DNA from: Bacteroidota bacterium
GTDB taxonomy: Bacteria > Bacteroidota > Bacteroidia > Chitinophagales > Chitinophagaceae
Assembly (NCBI GenBank): GCA_016183765.1
Contig: JACPEA010000002.1
Coordinates: 173,822 to 237,821 of the forward strand
Length of the DNA: 64,000 bases
Direction of reading: 5' to 3'
The notes under the pieces are model-generated. The model was not told the origin of the DNA. It saw only the letters and a program-made list of their open reading frames with translations, and ran no database searches. A program made the position numbers and the translations under genes. Position 1 is the stretch's first letter. Each line of letters starts with the position of its first letter. Positions 52,942-61,107 of the stretch are shown here, piece by piece.

Positions 52942-55425
52942 ATGAACTATATCGGAGAACATTTATTGCCGGGACAGATCGGGCATTTTTTTGCCGTACT
53001 CTCCCTGGTGGCTTCCTTATTGGCTACCATCGCTTATGCACTTGCTTTCAGAACCCCCGAACTTACGGATAAACAGCGCTGGATCCGGCTGGCAAGGGGA
53101 TTATTCCTGGCAGAGACCATCAGTGTGCTGGCCATGTTCATCACGCTGTATTATATCATCTCGCATCACCTCTTCGAGTATAAATACGCATTCACACACA
53201 GTGATATGAGTTTGCAGGTAGAATACCTGCTGGCCTGTTTCTGGGAAGGACAGGAAGGTAGTTTCATGTTATGGAGTTTCTGGCATTGTGTACTCGGATG
53301 GATCCTGATCTGGAAGTCGAAAGAATGGGAGAGTGGCGTGATGATGGTGATCAGTTTTGCGCAGTTCTGCCTTGCCACCATGGTCATCGGCATCTATTTC
53401 TTCGGGAATAAAGTGGGCAGCAGCCCGTTTGTATTATTGCGCAACGAAGGGTTCTTTGACCAGGCGCCGATCTTTAAAGATGTGATGACGGGCGCTTTAC
53501 GGGCAGATTACCTTACCCTCATCAAAGACGGATCAGGCCTGAATACCCTTTTACAGAATTACTGGATGGTGATACATCCGCCGATACTCTTTCTCGGATT
53601 TGCTTCTACCATTGTTCCGTTCGCGTATGCAATTACAGGCCTGTTATCCCGTAAACACGAATGGATCAAACCCTCTTTGCCCTGGGCTTCTTTTTCTGCA
53701 GCCATGCTGGGAACGGGGGTTATGATGGGTGCCGCCTGGGCGTATGAAAGTTTGTCCTTCGGCGGTTACTGGGCATGGGACCCGGTTGAGAATGCTTCTC
53801 TGGTACCCTGGTTGACCCTGGTGGCCGGTTTGCATACCAACCTGATCTACCGGAACAGCGGTTACTCGCTCAGGCCAACCTATTTCTTTTATATCATCAG
53901 TTTTATCCTGGTATTGTATTCCACTTTCCTCACCCGCAGCGGTATCCTGGGTGATACTTCGGTGCATGCTTTTACCGACCTGGGCATGAATGTGCAACTG
54001 CTTCTTTTTGTACTGGTATTCCTGCTCCCTGCATTGTTCCTGTATTTCAGGGAATACAAGCGGATCCCGGCTATTGTAAAGGAAGAAAACACGTATAGCC
54101 GTGAGTTCTGGATCTTTATCGGATCGCTGGTATTGTTCCTGTCGGGCATTGTGATCATATCCAAAACATCGGTACCGGTGGTGAATAAGGTTTTGGGAAC
54201 CAATATCGCTCCCCCGGAAGATGTGGAGTTCGCGTATAACCAGATCCAGATCTTTGTGGCCATCGTGATAGGACTACTTACCGCGGTTGCGCAATACCTC
54301 AAATACAAGGATACACCCAAGACTTTCTTCGGGAAAAAAATATGGGTCCCTACACTGATCGCTGTGCTGATCAGTCTTTCCATCAGCCTGTTTGGAAATA
54401 TAGATTTTACCAAAAAAGGCCCCGGTTTTCTTTTTGCGATCCATATAGCCATTTTTGCTTCGGTGTATGCCGTGGTGGCCAATGCCTCGTATATCTGGCT
54501 GGGATTAAAAGGCAAGCTCAAAACTGCAGGCGCATCGGTGGCCCACGTTGGTTTCGGCTTGGTGCTGGTGGGGATCCTGATCTCTTCCAGTAAAAAAACT
54601 GTGCTCAGTTGGAATACGACCGGTATTACGCCTTTGCAGGGCGATCCCAAAGCCAAGGGTAATCCAGCCGGCGATCCCGCAGAGAACATTACGCTGTTCA
54701 AAACGGTGGCTACGGATATGGGTAAATTCATGGTGACTTATACAAAAGATACCCTGAACCCGCTTGACCGCAAACGTTATTTCGAGATAGATTTTGTTGC
54801 CAAGAAAGGCGGAGAACATTTCAAGTTGTACCCGGATGTGATCAAGCAGAACAAGGGAGGTGAAGGATTCTCCGCTAACCCTGCTGCCCAACACTATTGG
54901 CACAAGGATATTTTCGTTTATATCACTTCTTTCCAGGAGAACAACCGTGAGGATACCACCACTTTCCGTAACCGGGAGGCCAAAGTGGGAGATACCTTGT
55001 TCTATGGTAACGGTTTTATGATCCTGAACAAGGTGGAAGTAAACCCTGCCGAACTCCAGCGCAAAGTATTACCAGGCGAAACTTCGCTGTTCCTGGATAT
55101 GACGGTGATCTCCAAAGATGGCCGCAGGTATCCCGTTAAACCGGGTATCGCCCTCAAAGGTATGGAACTGCGCAGTTTACCTGATTCTGTGCTTTCACAA
55201 AGCCTGGTACTCAAGTTTAACCGCGTGCTCGACCAGAATACCGGTAAACTGGAGATCGGCGTAAAGGAAAGCGGCGCCATTACCGATCTGATCACCCTGA
55301 AAGTGTATGAATTCCCCATGATCAATGTGTTGTGGCTGGGTGTGGTAGTGATGGTGGTGGGTTTTGCCATGTCGATCCGCCAGCGGCTCAGGGAGTCGGG
55401 CAGGGGGGCTTTACGGGTTTCTTAA
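52942..55425 (+). CDS. ccmF: Cytochrome c heme lyase subunit CcmF
   Basis: The 827-residue polytopic protein has the tryptophan-rich heme-handling motif GGYWAWDPVENASLVPWL (about residue 273), preceded by HPPILFLGFAS and followed by TFLTRSGILGDTSVHAF with conserved His ligands. A long C-terminal periplasmic region (from about residue 540) makes it larger than E. coli CcmF (647). It ligates heme to apocytochrome c. It follows ccmE and they form an operon. CcmH/CcmI genes are not seen here. Confidence 0.92.
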   Translation: MNYIGEHLLPGQIGHFFAVLSLVASLLATIAYALAFRTPELTDKQRWIRLARGLFLAETISVLAMFITLYYIISHHLFEYKYAFTHSDMSLQVEYLLACFWEGQEGSFMLWSFWHCVLGWILIWKSKEWESGVMMVISFAQFCLATMVIGIYFFGNKVGSSPFVLLRNEGFFDQAPIFKDVMTGALRADYLTLIKDGSGLNTLLQNYWMVIHPPILFLGFASTIVPFAYAITGLLSRKHEWIKPSLPWASFSAAMLGTGVMMGAAWAYESLSFGGYWAWDPVENASLVPWLTLVAGLHTNLIYRNSGYSLRPTYFFYIISFILVLYSTFLTRSGILGDTSVHAFTDLGMNVQLLLFVLVFLLPALFLYFREYKRIPAIVKEENTYSREFWIFIGSLVLFLSGIVIISKTSVPVVNKVLGTNIAPPEDVEFAYNQIQIFVAIVIGLLTAVAQYLKYKDTPKTFFGKKIWVPTLIAVLISLSISLFGNIDFTKKGPGFLFAIHIAIFASVYAVVANASYIWLGLKGKLKTAGASVAHVGFGLVLVGILISSSKKTVLSWNTTGITPLQGDPKAKGNPAGDPAENITLFKTVATDMGKFMVTYTKDTLNPLDRKRYFEIDFVAKKGGEHFKLYPDVIKQNKGGEGFSANPAAQHYWHKDIFVYITSFQENNREDTTTFRNREAKVGDTLFYGNGFMILNKVEVNPAELQRKVLPGETSLFLDMTVISKDGRRYPVKPGIALKGMELRSLPDSVLSQSLVLKFNRVLDQNTGKLEIGVKESGAITDLITLKVYEFPMINVLWLGVVVMVVGFAMSIRQRLRESGRGALRVS

Positions 55426-55494
55426 CGTCTTATGAGGTTACTTTTTGGGGTCAGACAGCATTAATAAGCGCAGAACTGTCTATTTTTAAGTCGT

Positions 55495-56127
55495 TTGAAG
55501 CGTTTATTGTCACATATCATCCTTTCCTGTATGCTGGCCGCCGGGTTGTTTCCCGGTAAACTGGCTGCGCAGACCCATGGCATATATGATACCGTAAAAG
55601 TGTACGCTTATGTCACGTCAGAAGGGGATACCATTCCTTATGGCGGTTATCTCCCTTCGGTGGAAGTGTATGGGCGCATGTCGAAACAATGGCGCAATTA
55701 CTGGGCCGACTGGACCCGTCTCCGCAATGCCGTGTACGTTACGTATCCGTATGCCAAGCGGGCCGGTTTCATTATGAATGAGATCAACGCAAAGCTGGTG
55801 AATGTATCGGACCGCAAACAGCGGAAAGCCATCATCAAATCGCGGGAGCGGGAACTGAAAAAAGAGTTCACAGACAAGCTCACCAATCTTTCCGTTTACC
55901 AGGGAAAAGTGCTGATGAAACTGATCTACCGGGAAACGGGGAATAACTGTTATGAGATCATTGATGAATACAAAGGTTTTATCAGCGCCGCATTCTGGCA
56001 GACCGTAGCGGTATTGTTCGGCAGTAACCTGAAACAGAACTATGACCCCCGCGGTAAGGACCTCGACATGGAAAAGATCGTACGTGATGTAGAGCGCATG
56101 TATGGCTATCGTAGCTCCGCCCCATAA
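55495..56127 (+). CDS. DUF4294 secreted protein
   Basis: The start is a TTG at 55495, giving MKRLLSHIILSCMLAAGLFP, a signal peptide; the next in-frame ATG would cut into it. The 210-residue product has the DUF4294 pattern of Bacteroidota: GDTIPYGGYLPSVEVYGRM, YTYPYAKRAGF-like and RKAIIKSRERELKKEF, then YRETGNNCYEIIDEYKG. The function is unknown. Its 3' end overlaps the convergent aat gene by 22 bases. Confidence 0.85.
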   Translation: MKRLLSHIILSCMLAAGLFPGKLAAQTHGIYDTVKVYAYVTSEGDTIPYGGYLPSVEVYGRMSKQWRNYWADWTRLRNAVYVTYPYAKRAGFIMNEINAKLVNVSDRKQRKAIIKSRERELKKEFTDKLTNLSVYQGKVLMKLIYRETGNNCYEIIDEYKGFISAAFWQTVAVLFGSNLKQNYDPRGKDLDMEKIVRDVERMYGYRSSAP

Positions 56128-56762
56128 TTCTGTAGCGCTTTTAAGAATTCCTTTCTAGGGATCATTTCGGCCCCCAGGCTGGCCAGGTGATCTGTATATA
56201 CCTGGCAATCGATCAGGTGTATATTATCTTCTCTGAGTTGCTGTACAAAAAGAATAAAAGCGAATTTGCTGGCGTTACTGGCTTTGCTGAACATGCTTTC
56301 ACCAAAGAACAGCCTGCCCATTTTGATCCCATACAAACCGCCCACCAGTTCATCGCCCAGCCAGGCTTCAGCACTATGGGCGTATCCCATTTTGTGTAAC
56401 TGGTTGACGGAAGTTTCCAGTTCATCCGTGATCCAGGTGCCTTCCTGTCCGGGCCGCTGCAGTTCTTTGCAGTGCTGTATCACCTGCGGGAAAGCCTTAT
56501 TTACGGAAAACCGGAACGTTTTTTTCCGGATCAGCGCCTGCATGCTCTTGCTCACTTTCAATTTGTCTGGAAACAATACAAAACGTGGATCTGGGCTCCA
56601 CCAGAGTGGTGTATCATCGCTGTACCAGGGAAAAATTCCCTTTTGATAAGCCAGTAAGAGCCGCTCGGCGCTTACGTCTCCGCCTATTGCCAATAAACCA
56701 TCTTCCAGTGCATCTTCCACAGGCGGAAACCAAATTGTATTATTGAGAACGTGAAGAGGCAA
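56106..56762 (-). CDS. aat: Leucyl/phenylalanyl-tRNA-protein transferase
   Basis: The 218-residue protein carries all family blocks: WFPPVEDALEDGLLAIGGD, YQKGIFPWYSDDTPLWWSPDPR, GTWITDELETSVNQLHKMGYAHS, WLGDELVGGLYG and FGESMFSKASNASKFA. It transfers Leu or Phe to N-terminal Arg or Lys of proteins, making N-end-rule degrons. The neighbouring clpS encodes the adaptor that recognises those degrons. Confidence 0.95.
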   Translation of the reverse strand: MPLHVLNNTIWFPPVEDALEDGLLAIGGDVSAERLLLAYQKGIFPWYSDDTPLWWSPDPRFVLFPDKLKVSKSMQALIRKKTFRFSVNKAFPQVIQHCKELQRPGQEGTWITDELETSVNQLHKMGYAHSAEAWLGDELVGGLYGIKMGRLFFGESMFSKASNASKFAFILFVQQLREDNIHLIDCQVYTDHLASLGAEMIPRKEFLKALQNYGAELR

Positions 56763-56775
56763 GGTCGGGGATTAA

Positions 56776-56868
56776 TTAGTAATGGATAATTAGTAGTTAG
56801 TAATGGATGAAAAGCGTGTGTTGCAGGAGGGGTCTAATCAATGATAGTAACTATTAACTACTAATTCC
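56776..56868. repeat. Heptamer array TTAGTAA with inverted half (array M)
   Basis: Left half: TTAGTAA, TGGATAA, TTAGTAG, TTAGTAA, TGGATGA (56776-56810). Right half (about 56841-56868): ATGATAGTAACTATTAAC and ACTACTAATTCC, the reverse complement with small differences. It lies between aat and clpS and overlaps the clpS stop. The word recurs at 33486-33527. Confidence 0.85.
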
Positions 56869-57172
56869 CCGTCACTGCTTCGATCGTTGCGCCGATCCCT
56901 CTGTCGGTGATGGCATCACACATGGGTTTCAGCGTGTCATAGTCGCCTTTTTTTACAGCGTATTTACCTTGTGTATGGATAAGCAGGGCGCATTGCTCTG
57001 CCTGTTCTTCTGTATGGCCACAAACACGGATCAGGGTTTCGATCACCCATTCAAAAGTGTTGACCTCGTCATTCCATACTACCAGCTGGTAGGAATTTGC
57101 CAGTTCGGTCAGGGTTTCCTGTTCGTTTTCCTGCCAGGGTCTGGTAGCTGCTTCATAACTCCGCCACATCAT
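56861..57172 (-). CDS. clpS: ClpS adaptor of the ClpAP/ClpCP protease
   Basis: The 103-residue protein has the ClpS substrate pocket: LVVWNDEVNTFEWVIETL (Asn/Asp pocket with the N-terminal amino-binding acidic residue) and HTQGKYAVKKGDYDTLKPM. It delivers N-degron substrates to the Clp protease. Its mRNA is predicted to be leaderless: TAACTTTG (57184-57177) ends four bases before the ATG at 57172. It shares an N-end-rule theme with aat. Confidence 0.93.
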   Translation of the reverse strand: MMWRSYEAATRPWQENEQETLTELANSYQLVVWNDEVNTFEWVIETLIRVCGHTEEQAEQCALLIHTQGKYAVKKGDYDTLKPMCDAITDRGIGATIEAVTGN

Positions 57173-57176
57173 GTCG

Positions 57177-57184
57177 CAAAGTTA
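57177..57184 (-). promoter_or_regulatory. -7 element four bases ahead of the clpS ATG
   Basis: TAACTTTG matches TAnnTTTG and is followed by CGAC and the ATG at 57172. No -33 TTG is visible. The mRNA would begin at about the A of the start codon. Confidence 0.45.
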
Positions 57185-57501
57185 ATTCCTATCCTGTTTA
57201 TCGGGAAGAAAGTTCAGGGATTTATGTAAGCTGTTAGCTGATACAGGGAGTGGGGTTGGAAAACGGGCTGACCTTTTCTGCAGTCTGGGTCTCAGTTGTC
57301 AGGTGCCTTGTTGGCTGTTGCATAAAAAATAGGTAGCCATACGAAATAGGCTGCCTGTAAAAGAACTGTAAATCCTAAAACTGATTATTTTGGTACTATG
57401 GTAGCTGTTGAGGTAATAAATATTTAAGGGAAAAGAAGTGTCGTAAATTATCAGGGTTACAACTGGTCAGCCCAATTTCTATAAACCAATAGGTGGTAAT
57501 A
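57185..57501. other. Gene-free region between clpS and tRNA-Val
   Basis: About 320 bases with no coding frame of note. It holds an imperfect hairpin of TAGGTAGCC and GGCTGCCTG (about 57330-57358). No RNA gene, transposon remnant or clear promoter is evident. Confidence 0.4.
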
Positions 57502-57539
57502 AAAAAGCGTTTACAGATTGTAGTCATGTAAACGCTTTT
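57502..57539 (-). terminator. Terminator of tRNA-Val
   Basis: On the minus strand AAAAGCGTTTACA pairs with TGTAAACGCTTTT, followed by TTT. It lies seven bases after the tRNA 3' end. Confidence 0.88.
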
Positions 57540-57546
57540 ATTCTGT

Positions 57547-57620
57547 GGGAGCACACGGGTTCGAACCGCGGACCCTCTGCTTGTAAGGCAGATGCTCTAA
57601 ACCAGCTGAGCTATGCTCCC
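57547..57620 (-). tRNA. tRNA-Val (anticodon TAC)
   Basis: A 74-nt cloverleaf on the minus strand: acceptor GGGAGCA pairs with TGCTCCC, anticodon stem CTGCC/GGCAG-like around loop CTTACAA (anticodon TAC), and T-loop GGTTCGAACCC. CCA is not encoded. It has a perfect consensus promoter upstream and a terminator downstream, so it is a single-gene unit. Confidence 0.96.
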
Positions 57621-57636
57621 TTTTTTGTTGGGAGTG

Positions 57637-57666
57637 CAAAAATAGGGTCTGGACCGTATCCTCCAA
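57637..57666 (-). promoter_or_regulatory. Consensus promoter of tRNA-Val
   Basis: On the minus strand TTG (57666-57664), exactly 19 bases, then TATTTTTG (57644-57637). It is a perfect match to the Bacteroidota promoter and sits 17 bases before the tRNA 5' end. Confidence 0.85.
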
Positions 57667-57690
57667 AAAAAAGTTTCATTTTTTTTGAAA

Positions 57691-57981
57691 TTAGTTAAGC
57701 TGTAACGCCGGAAGCCGGTAATGCTGGCTGTCATACACGAATAATTCCTCTATATGATAGTTCCAGTATTTGTACAGCGGCGATTTGGCCAGGTAGCCAT
57801 CAGCCTCTGCTTTGGTTTCCGTATTTACCGTGATCCAGCAGGTATGGCTTTCCATACTTACGGCATAACTGTCAATAATGCCTTTATTGATGAGGTAATT
57901 GATGTAGGTACGATGCGGTGGAACAAACGACATGAACTGATCATCCATCGTAAACCTGATTATTGCCTGGAATTTCTTCAT
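57691..57981 (-). CDS. Small YciI/muconolactone-isomerase-like alpha-beta protein
   Basis: The 96-residue protein (MKKFQAIIRFTMDDQFMSFV) has the pattern of small dimeric alpha-beta barrels such as YciI: a strand, a helix with HRTYINYLINKGIIDSY, a strand with CWITVNTETKAEADGYL, and KSPLYKYWNYHIEELF. No catalytic residue stands out. The function is unknown. Confidence 0.6.
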   Translation of the reverse strand: MKKFQAIIRFTMDDQFMSFVPPHRTYINYLINKGIIDSYAVSMESHTCWITVNTETKAEADGYLAKSPLYKYWNYHIEELFVYDSQHYRLPALQLN

Positions 57982-58111
57982 GCTGCTTCATTTTACTGTT
58001 TTACCGCTGCAAGATTCGTGCAGCGGTGTTATCAGATGGCAAACTGGCAACCGGGAGGCGGCTAAACTGCATTTATAGCAGTATTTTAGCATTACTCTAA
58101 TATACAGACAT

Positions 58112-58444
58112 ATGCTGAGAACGGTCGGGCTGCTTTTGTTATCCAATATCTTTATGACGTTTGCCTGGTATGGACACCTGAAAGACAAAGGATTACCACT
58201 TTGGAAAGCCATTCTCGTCAGCTGGGGGATCGCTTTTTTCGAGTACTGCCTGATGGTACCTGCCAACCGGGCGGGTTTTGCCAACGGCATGAACGGGTTC
58301 CAGTTAAAGATCACCCAGGAAGTGATCACGCTGCTGGTATTTTCGGTTTTTGCGGTCTGGTACCTGAAAGAACCTTTTCATACCAAATACCTGGTCAGTT
58401 TCCTGTTCCTGATGGGGGCTGTTTATTTTGCCTTCAGGAAATAA
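58112..58444 (+). CDS. DUF486 family small membrane protein
   Basis: The 110-residue protein has four membrane segments. SNIFMTFAWYGHLK, LPLWKAILVSWGIAFFEYCLM and PANRAGFANGMNGFQLKITQEV are the DUF486 pattern. It resembles half of a DMT transporter. The function is unproved. Confidence 0.88.
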   Translation: MLRTVGLLLLSNIFMTFAWYGHLKDKGLPLWKAILVSWGIAFFEYCLMVPANRAGFANGMNGFQLKITQEVITLLVFSVFAVWYLKEPFHTKYLVSFLFLMGAVYFAFRK

Positions 58445-58521
58445 AACAACAAGGGGCATCCCGTTGCCGGTCTGCCCCCGTTTTACCCTGCTGCATAAGA
58501 AAAAGGTTAGCCGTTAGTGGC

Positions 58522-58992
58522 TTATTTCTGGCCTTTTATTTTCTTTCTTAAATGTAATTTTTGCTCAGGCCCCAGGCTGTCTGTGCGGTTCTTCATCTTC
58601 TCTTTCAGCGCCGCTTTCTCTTCGGGAGACATCTTTTGCAGTTTTTCTCTCATTTCTTTTTTCTTCACAGCCATACTGTCTGCCCGATGTTTCATCTTTT
58701 CCCTGAATGCTGCTTTTTGTTCAGGAGGCAGGCTGTCGAACCTGGCGCGCATCTTTTCCCTCATCTCTTTTCTTTGGCCCATCATGCTGTCTGTACGGTG
58801 CTTCATTTTCTCTTTAAAGGCTATTTTCTGTTCAGGCGATAAGCTATCGAACCTGGCACGCATCTTTTCTCTCATTTCTTTCCGCTGTTCTATGCGGAGG
58901 CTGTCCTTCATGCCTTTGTGACCGCCTTTTTGGGCAGACACCTGCAAAAAACCGGCACCTGCCAGTAACGTGAGAACGATCAGTTTCTTCAT
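58522..58992 (-). CDS. Secreted coiled-coil protein with three tandem 37-residue repeats
   Basis: The 156-residue protein has a signal peptide (MKKLIVLTLLAGAGFLQVSA). The rest is highly charged helix in tandem repeats: KEMREKMRARFDSLSPEQ and KEMREKMRARFDSLPPEQ start two 37-residue units, KEMREKLQKMSPEE a shorter third. SPEQK(A/I)AF-type words recall Spy/LTxxQ proteins, but no family is certain. It is probably a periplasmic coiled coil, perhaps chaperone-like. Confidence 0.75.
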   Translation of the reverse strand: MKKLIVLTLLAGAGFLQVSAQKGGHKGMKDSLRIEQRKEMREKMRARFDSLSPEQKIAFKEKMKHRTDSMMGQRKEMREKMRARFDSLPPEQKAAFREKMKHRADSMAVKKKEMREKLQKMSPEEKAALKEKMKNRTDSLGPEQKLHLRKKIKGQK

Positions 58993-59058
58993 ATCCTTTT
59001 TTTAATGAGACGGGTGTTGAGGTAAAAGGTTTAATCCGGGTGGGACAGACGTGCATTG

Positions 59059-59155
59059 TTCACCGCGGAGCCGCTGAGGGGCGGGGAGATGGCAGAGTAG
59101 TTCTGCCCGCAGAGGAGGAACCTTCAGCGTAAACGAATGCGCTCTCAGCGGTGAA
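59059..59155. repeat. Long inverted repeat with CACCGCGGAG ends
   Basis: TTCACCGC (59059-59066) and GCGGTGAA (59148-59155) are exact complements, and neighbouring GAGCCGCTGAG and CTCTCAGCGG words extend the match with gaps. The interior is purine-word rich. It fills the gap between two minus-strand genes. A related fragment is at 24791. Confidence 0.6.
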
Positions 59156-59160
59156 AAGGA

Positions 59161-60189
59161 TCACCAAACCAACTTCGCGATCCGGCCATTGTTACCCGCC
59201 AGGAAAACAGCTTTACCTTTTTTTGCTTTCTGGCATACATGGTAACTTTCTTTGGAGATGAGCTCCCAATTATTGCCCTTGTCTCGCGATAGGTCAACGC
59301 CGGATGTACCGCAGGTGAGCAGTTTTTTTCTGCTCAGATATACCACGCAGGAGCGGTAGCCATGTGGCGGGGTTGTCGGGATCCGGTAGGTGATGGGGTC
59401 CGCCGATATGTTAAACAAGACACAGTTGCTGCTGCTGATGGTATCTCTTGTAAAATCTCCTCCTACAATAACACCGGTATAAAAACCCTGTACTGCAATG
59501 GAATTGGCGCCAGTGGATTCTTTTCCTTTCATGATGGGTAAAGGGATAGTATCAAAGGGCCTGAAGAACAGTCGGGAATTCTTACCGCCGGAAACATAGA
59601 TGGGATGGTTCCCCAGCATTTTAAGATTGGTTCCACTGGAAGCAAAAAAAGCTTCGCCTGCGGTGGGTGAATCATAGTGATAGGCCGAGGCAGCAGCACC
59701 GGTGACTTGTTGCCAGGTATCACCGCCATCACGGGAAATGGCCTGATAGAACCTGTTCTGGATGGGATCACCGAGGAGCATGCCTGTTCTGGGATCAGCA
59801 AAATCCATTGCATCAAAAAATGCCCCTTTGGTGGTGTCTTCAAGAACTTTTTTCCAGGTTAGCCCTCCATCGGTTGTTTTTAAGATGGTTGCGGGTTCTG
59901 TGATGGCCATGATAAGGGCTGTATTTTTATCAAAAGCCTCGATATCCCTGAAATCATTTTTCTCGTAGCCGGGAACGGTGGTCCAGGTAAAGGTTTTACC
60001 ACCGTCTGTGGAGCGGGCTACGGATCCCTTGCTTCCACTGGCCCAGATCACGTCATCATTTACCACACTCAGCCCGCGGATACTGATCTTTTTACCCGAT
60101 TCCAGCACTTGTATGCCAGGTGTTTGTGCTGATGCAGCATAAGAAAGATTTATCAGTACCGCCAGTGAAAATATTTTTAAAAACCGCAT
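59161..60189 (-). CDS. Secreted YCF48/BNR-type beta-propeller protein
   Basis: The 342-residue protein (ATG at 60189) has a signal peptide (MRFLKIFSLAVLINLSYAAS). Repeats of the BNR/YCF48 kind are visible: SVARSTDGGKTFTW, ILKTTDGGLTWKKV, AISRDGGDTWQQV and DLSRDKGNNWELI, each with the Asp-box. It is a periplasmic beta-propeller. The ligand is unknown. It is divergent from tcdA. An in-frame upstream ATG at 60258 adds non-coding-like sequence. Confidence 0.8.
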   Translation of the reverse strand: MRFLKIFSLAVLINLSYAASAQTPGIQVLESGKKISIRGLSVVNDDVIWASGSKGSVARSTDGGKTFTWTTVPGYEKNDFRDIEAFDKNTALIMAITEPATILKTTDGGLTWKKVLEDTTKGAFFDAMDFADPRTGMLLGDPIQNRFYQAISRDGGDTWQQVTGAAASAYHYDSPTAGEAFFASSGTNLKMLGNHPIYVSGGKNSRLFFRPFDTIPLPIMKGKESTGANSIAVQGFYTGVIVGGDFTRDTISSSNCVLFNISADPITYRIPTTPPHGYRSCVVYLSRKKLLTCGTSGVDLSRDKGNNWELISKESYHVCQKAKKGKAVFLAGNNGRIAKLVW

Positions 60190-60256
60190 AGGAACTACAT
60201 TTTTGCAAACTAATATACTGTATTTCGTACTGAGAACTTTGTAAACCGTACCCGTC

Positions 60257-60994
60257 ATGATCCCTTACTGGATGAGCCGTACCCAGCTGCTGCTGGGCGA
60301 TGAAAAAATGGAGAATCTGCTGTCTAAACACGTATTGGTGGTAGGACTGGGCGGAGTAGGCGGCATCTGCGCCGAAATGATCGCCCGGGCCGGTGTGGGC
60401 AAAATGACGATCGTGGATGCGGATACGGTAGACCTGAGCAATACCAACCGCCAGATCCCTGCATTACATTCCACTGCAGGCAGGGGCAAGGCCGAAGTGA
60501 TGGCGGAACGTTTGAAAGACATCAATCCCGACCTGGAACTGACTGTTTTATCCGTATACATCAAGGAAGAGCTGACCCGCGAGATACTGGACCAGGGCAG
60601 TTTTGATTATGCTGTGGATTGTATCGACACACTTTCTCCCAAAGTGCATTTCATCAAAGCCTGCAAGGAAAGAAATATACCCATAGTGAGTTCCCTGGGC
60701 GCAGGTGGCAAAGTAGACCCTTCGCAGGTGATGATCACGGATATTTCCAAGACCTACCAATGCAACCTGGCTACATATGTACGTAAAAAATTACGTCACC
60801 TCGGTATCCGCAAAGGATTACAGGTAGTGTTCAGTCCTGAACCTGTTGAACAGGAGCGCATACTGGTCACCGAAAAAGCTTATCCCAAAAAATCCATTAT
60901 CGGCACCATCAGTTATATGCCGGCTATTTTCGGCTGCATGTTAGCCAGTGTAGTGATCCGGGACCTCGGAGGCATCAAAGCTTTGAACAGATAA
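60257..60994 (+). CDS. tcdA: tRNA threonylcarbamoyladenosine dehydratase
   Basis: The 245-residue E1-like protein begins near SRTQLLLGDEKMENL, the TcdA motif, with the ATP-binding VVGLGGVGGICAEM, DADTVDLSNTNRQI and SSLGAGGKVDPSQ. It cyclises t6A37 of tRNA to ct6A. A start at Met6 (60272) is as likely as 60257. The C-terminal LASVVIRDLGG matches full-length members. Confidence 0.92.
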   Translation: MIPYWMSRTQLLLGDEKMENLLSKHVLVVGLGGVGGICAEMIARAGVGKMTIVDADTVDLSNTNRQIPALHSTAGRGKAEVMAERLKDINPDLELTVLSVYIKEELTREILDQGSFDYAVDCIDTLSPKVHFIKACKERNIPIVSSLGAGGKVDPSQVMITDISKTYQCNLATYVRKKLRHLGIRKGLQVVFSPEPVEQERILVTEKAYPKKSIIGTISYMPAIFGCMLASVVIRDLGGIKALNR

Positions 60995-61049
60995 CGGATT
61001 GCCGAATTGGTAGATTGTCAAATAAGTCTCACATCATCGGAAACTTACA

Positions 61050-61097
61050 TTCAACATTCAACATTCATCATTCCTTGTTCATCTGTTCATCTGTTCC
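61050..61097. repeat. Heptamer/octamer array TTCAACA-TTCATCTG (array N)
   Basis: Words: TTCAACA (61050-61056), TTCAACA, TTCATCA, TTCCTTG, TTCATCTG, TTCATCTG, TTCCC. It lies between tcdA and the stop of the NamZ-like gene. The string CCTTGTTCATCTGTTC is shared exactly with array G at 24861-25095. Confidence 0.85.
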
Positions 61098-61107
61098 CTT
61101 CCCTTAT

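Noticed and set aside
53889..54731. 280-codon minus-strand frame inside ccmF
   Set aside because: Antisense to ccmF with no recognisable motif.
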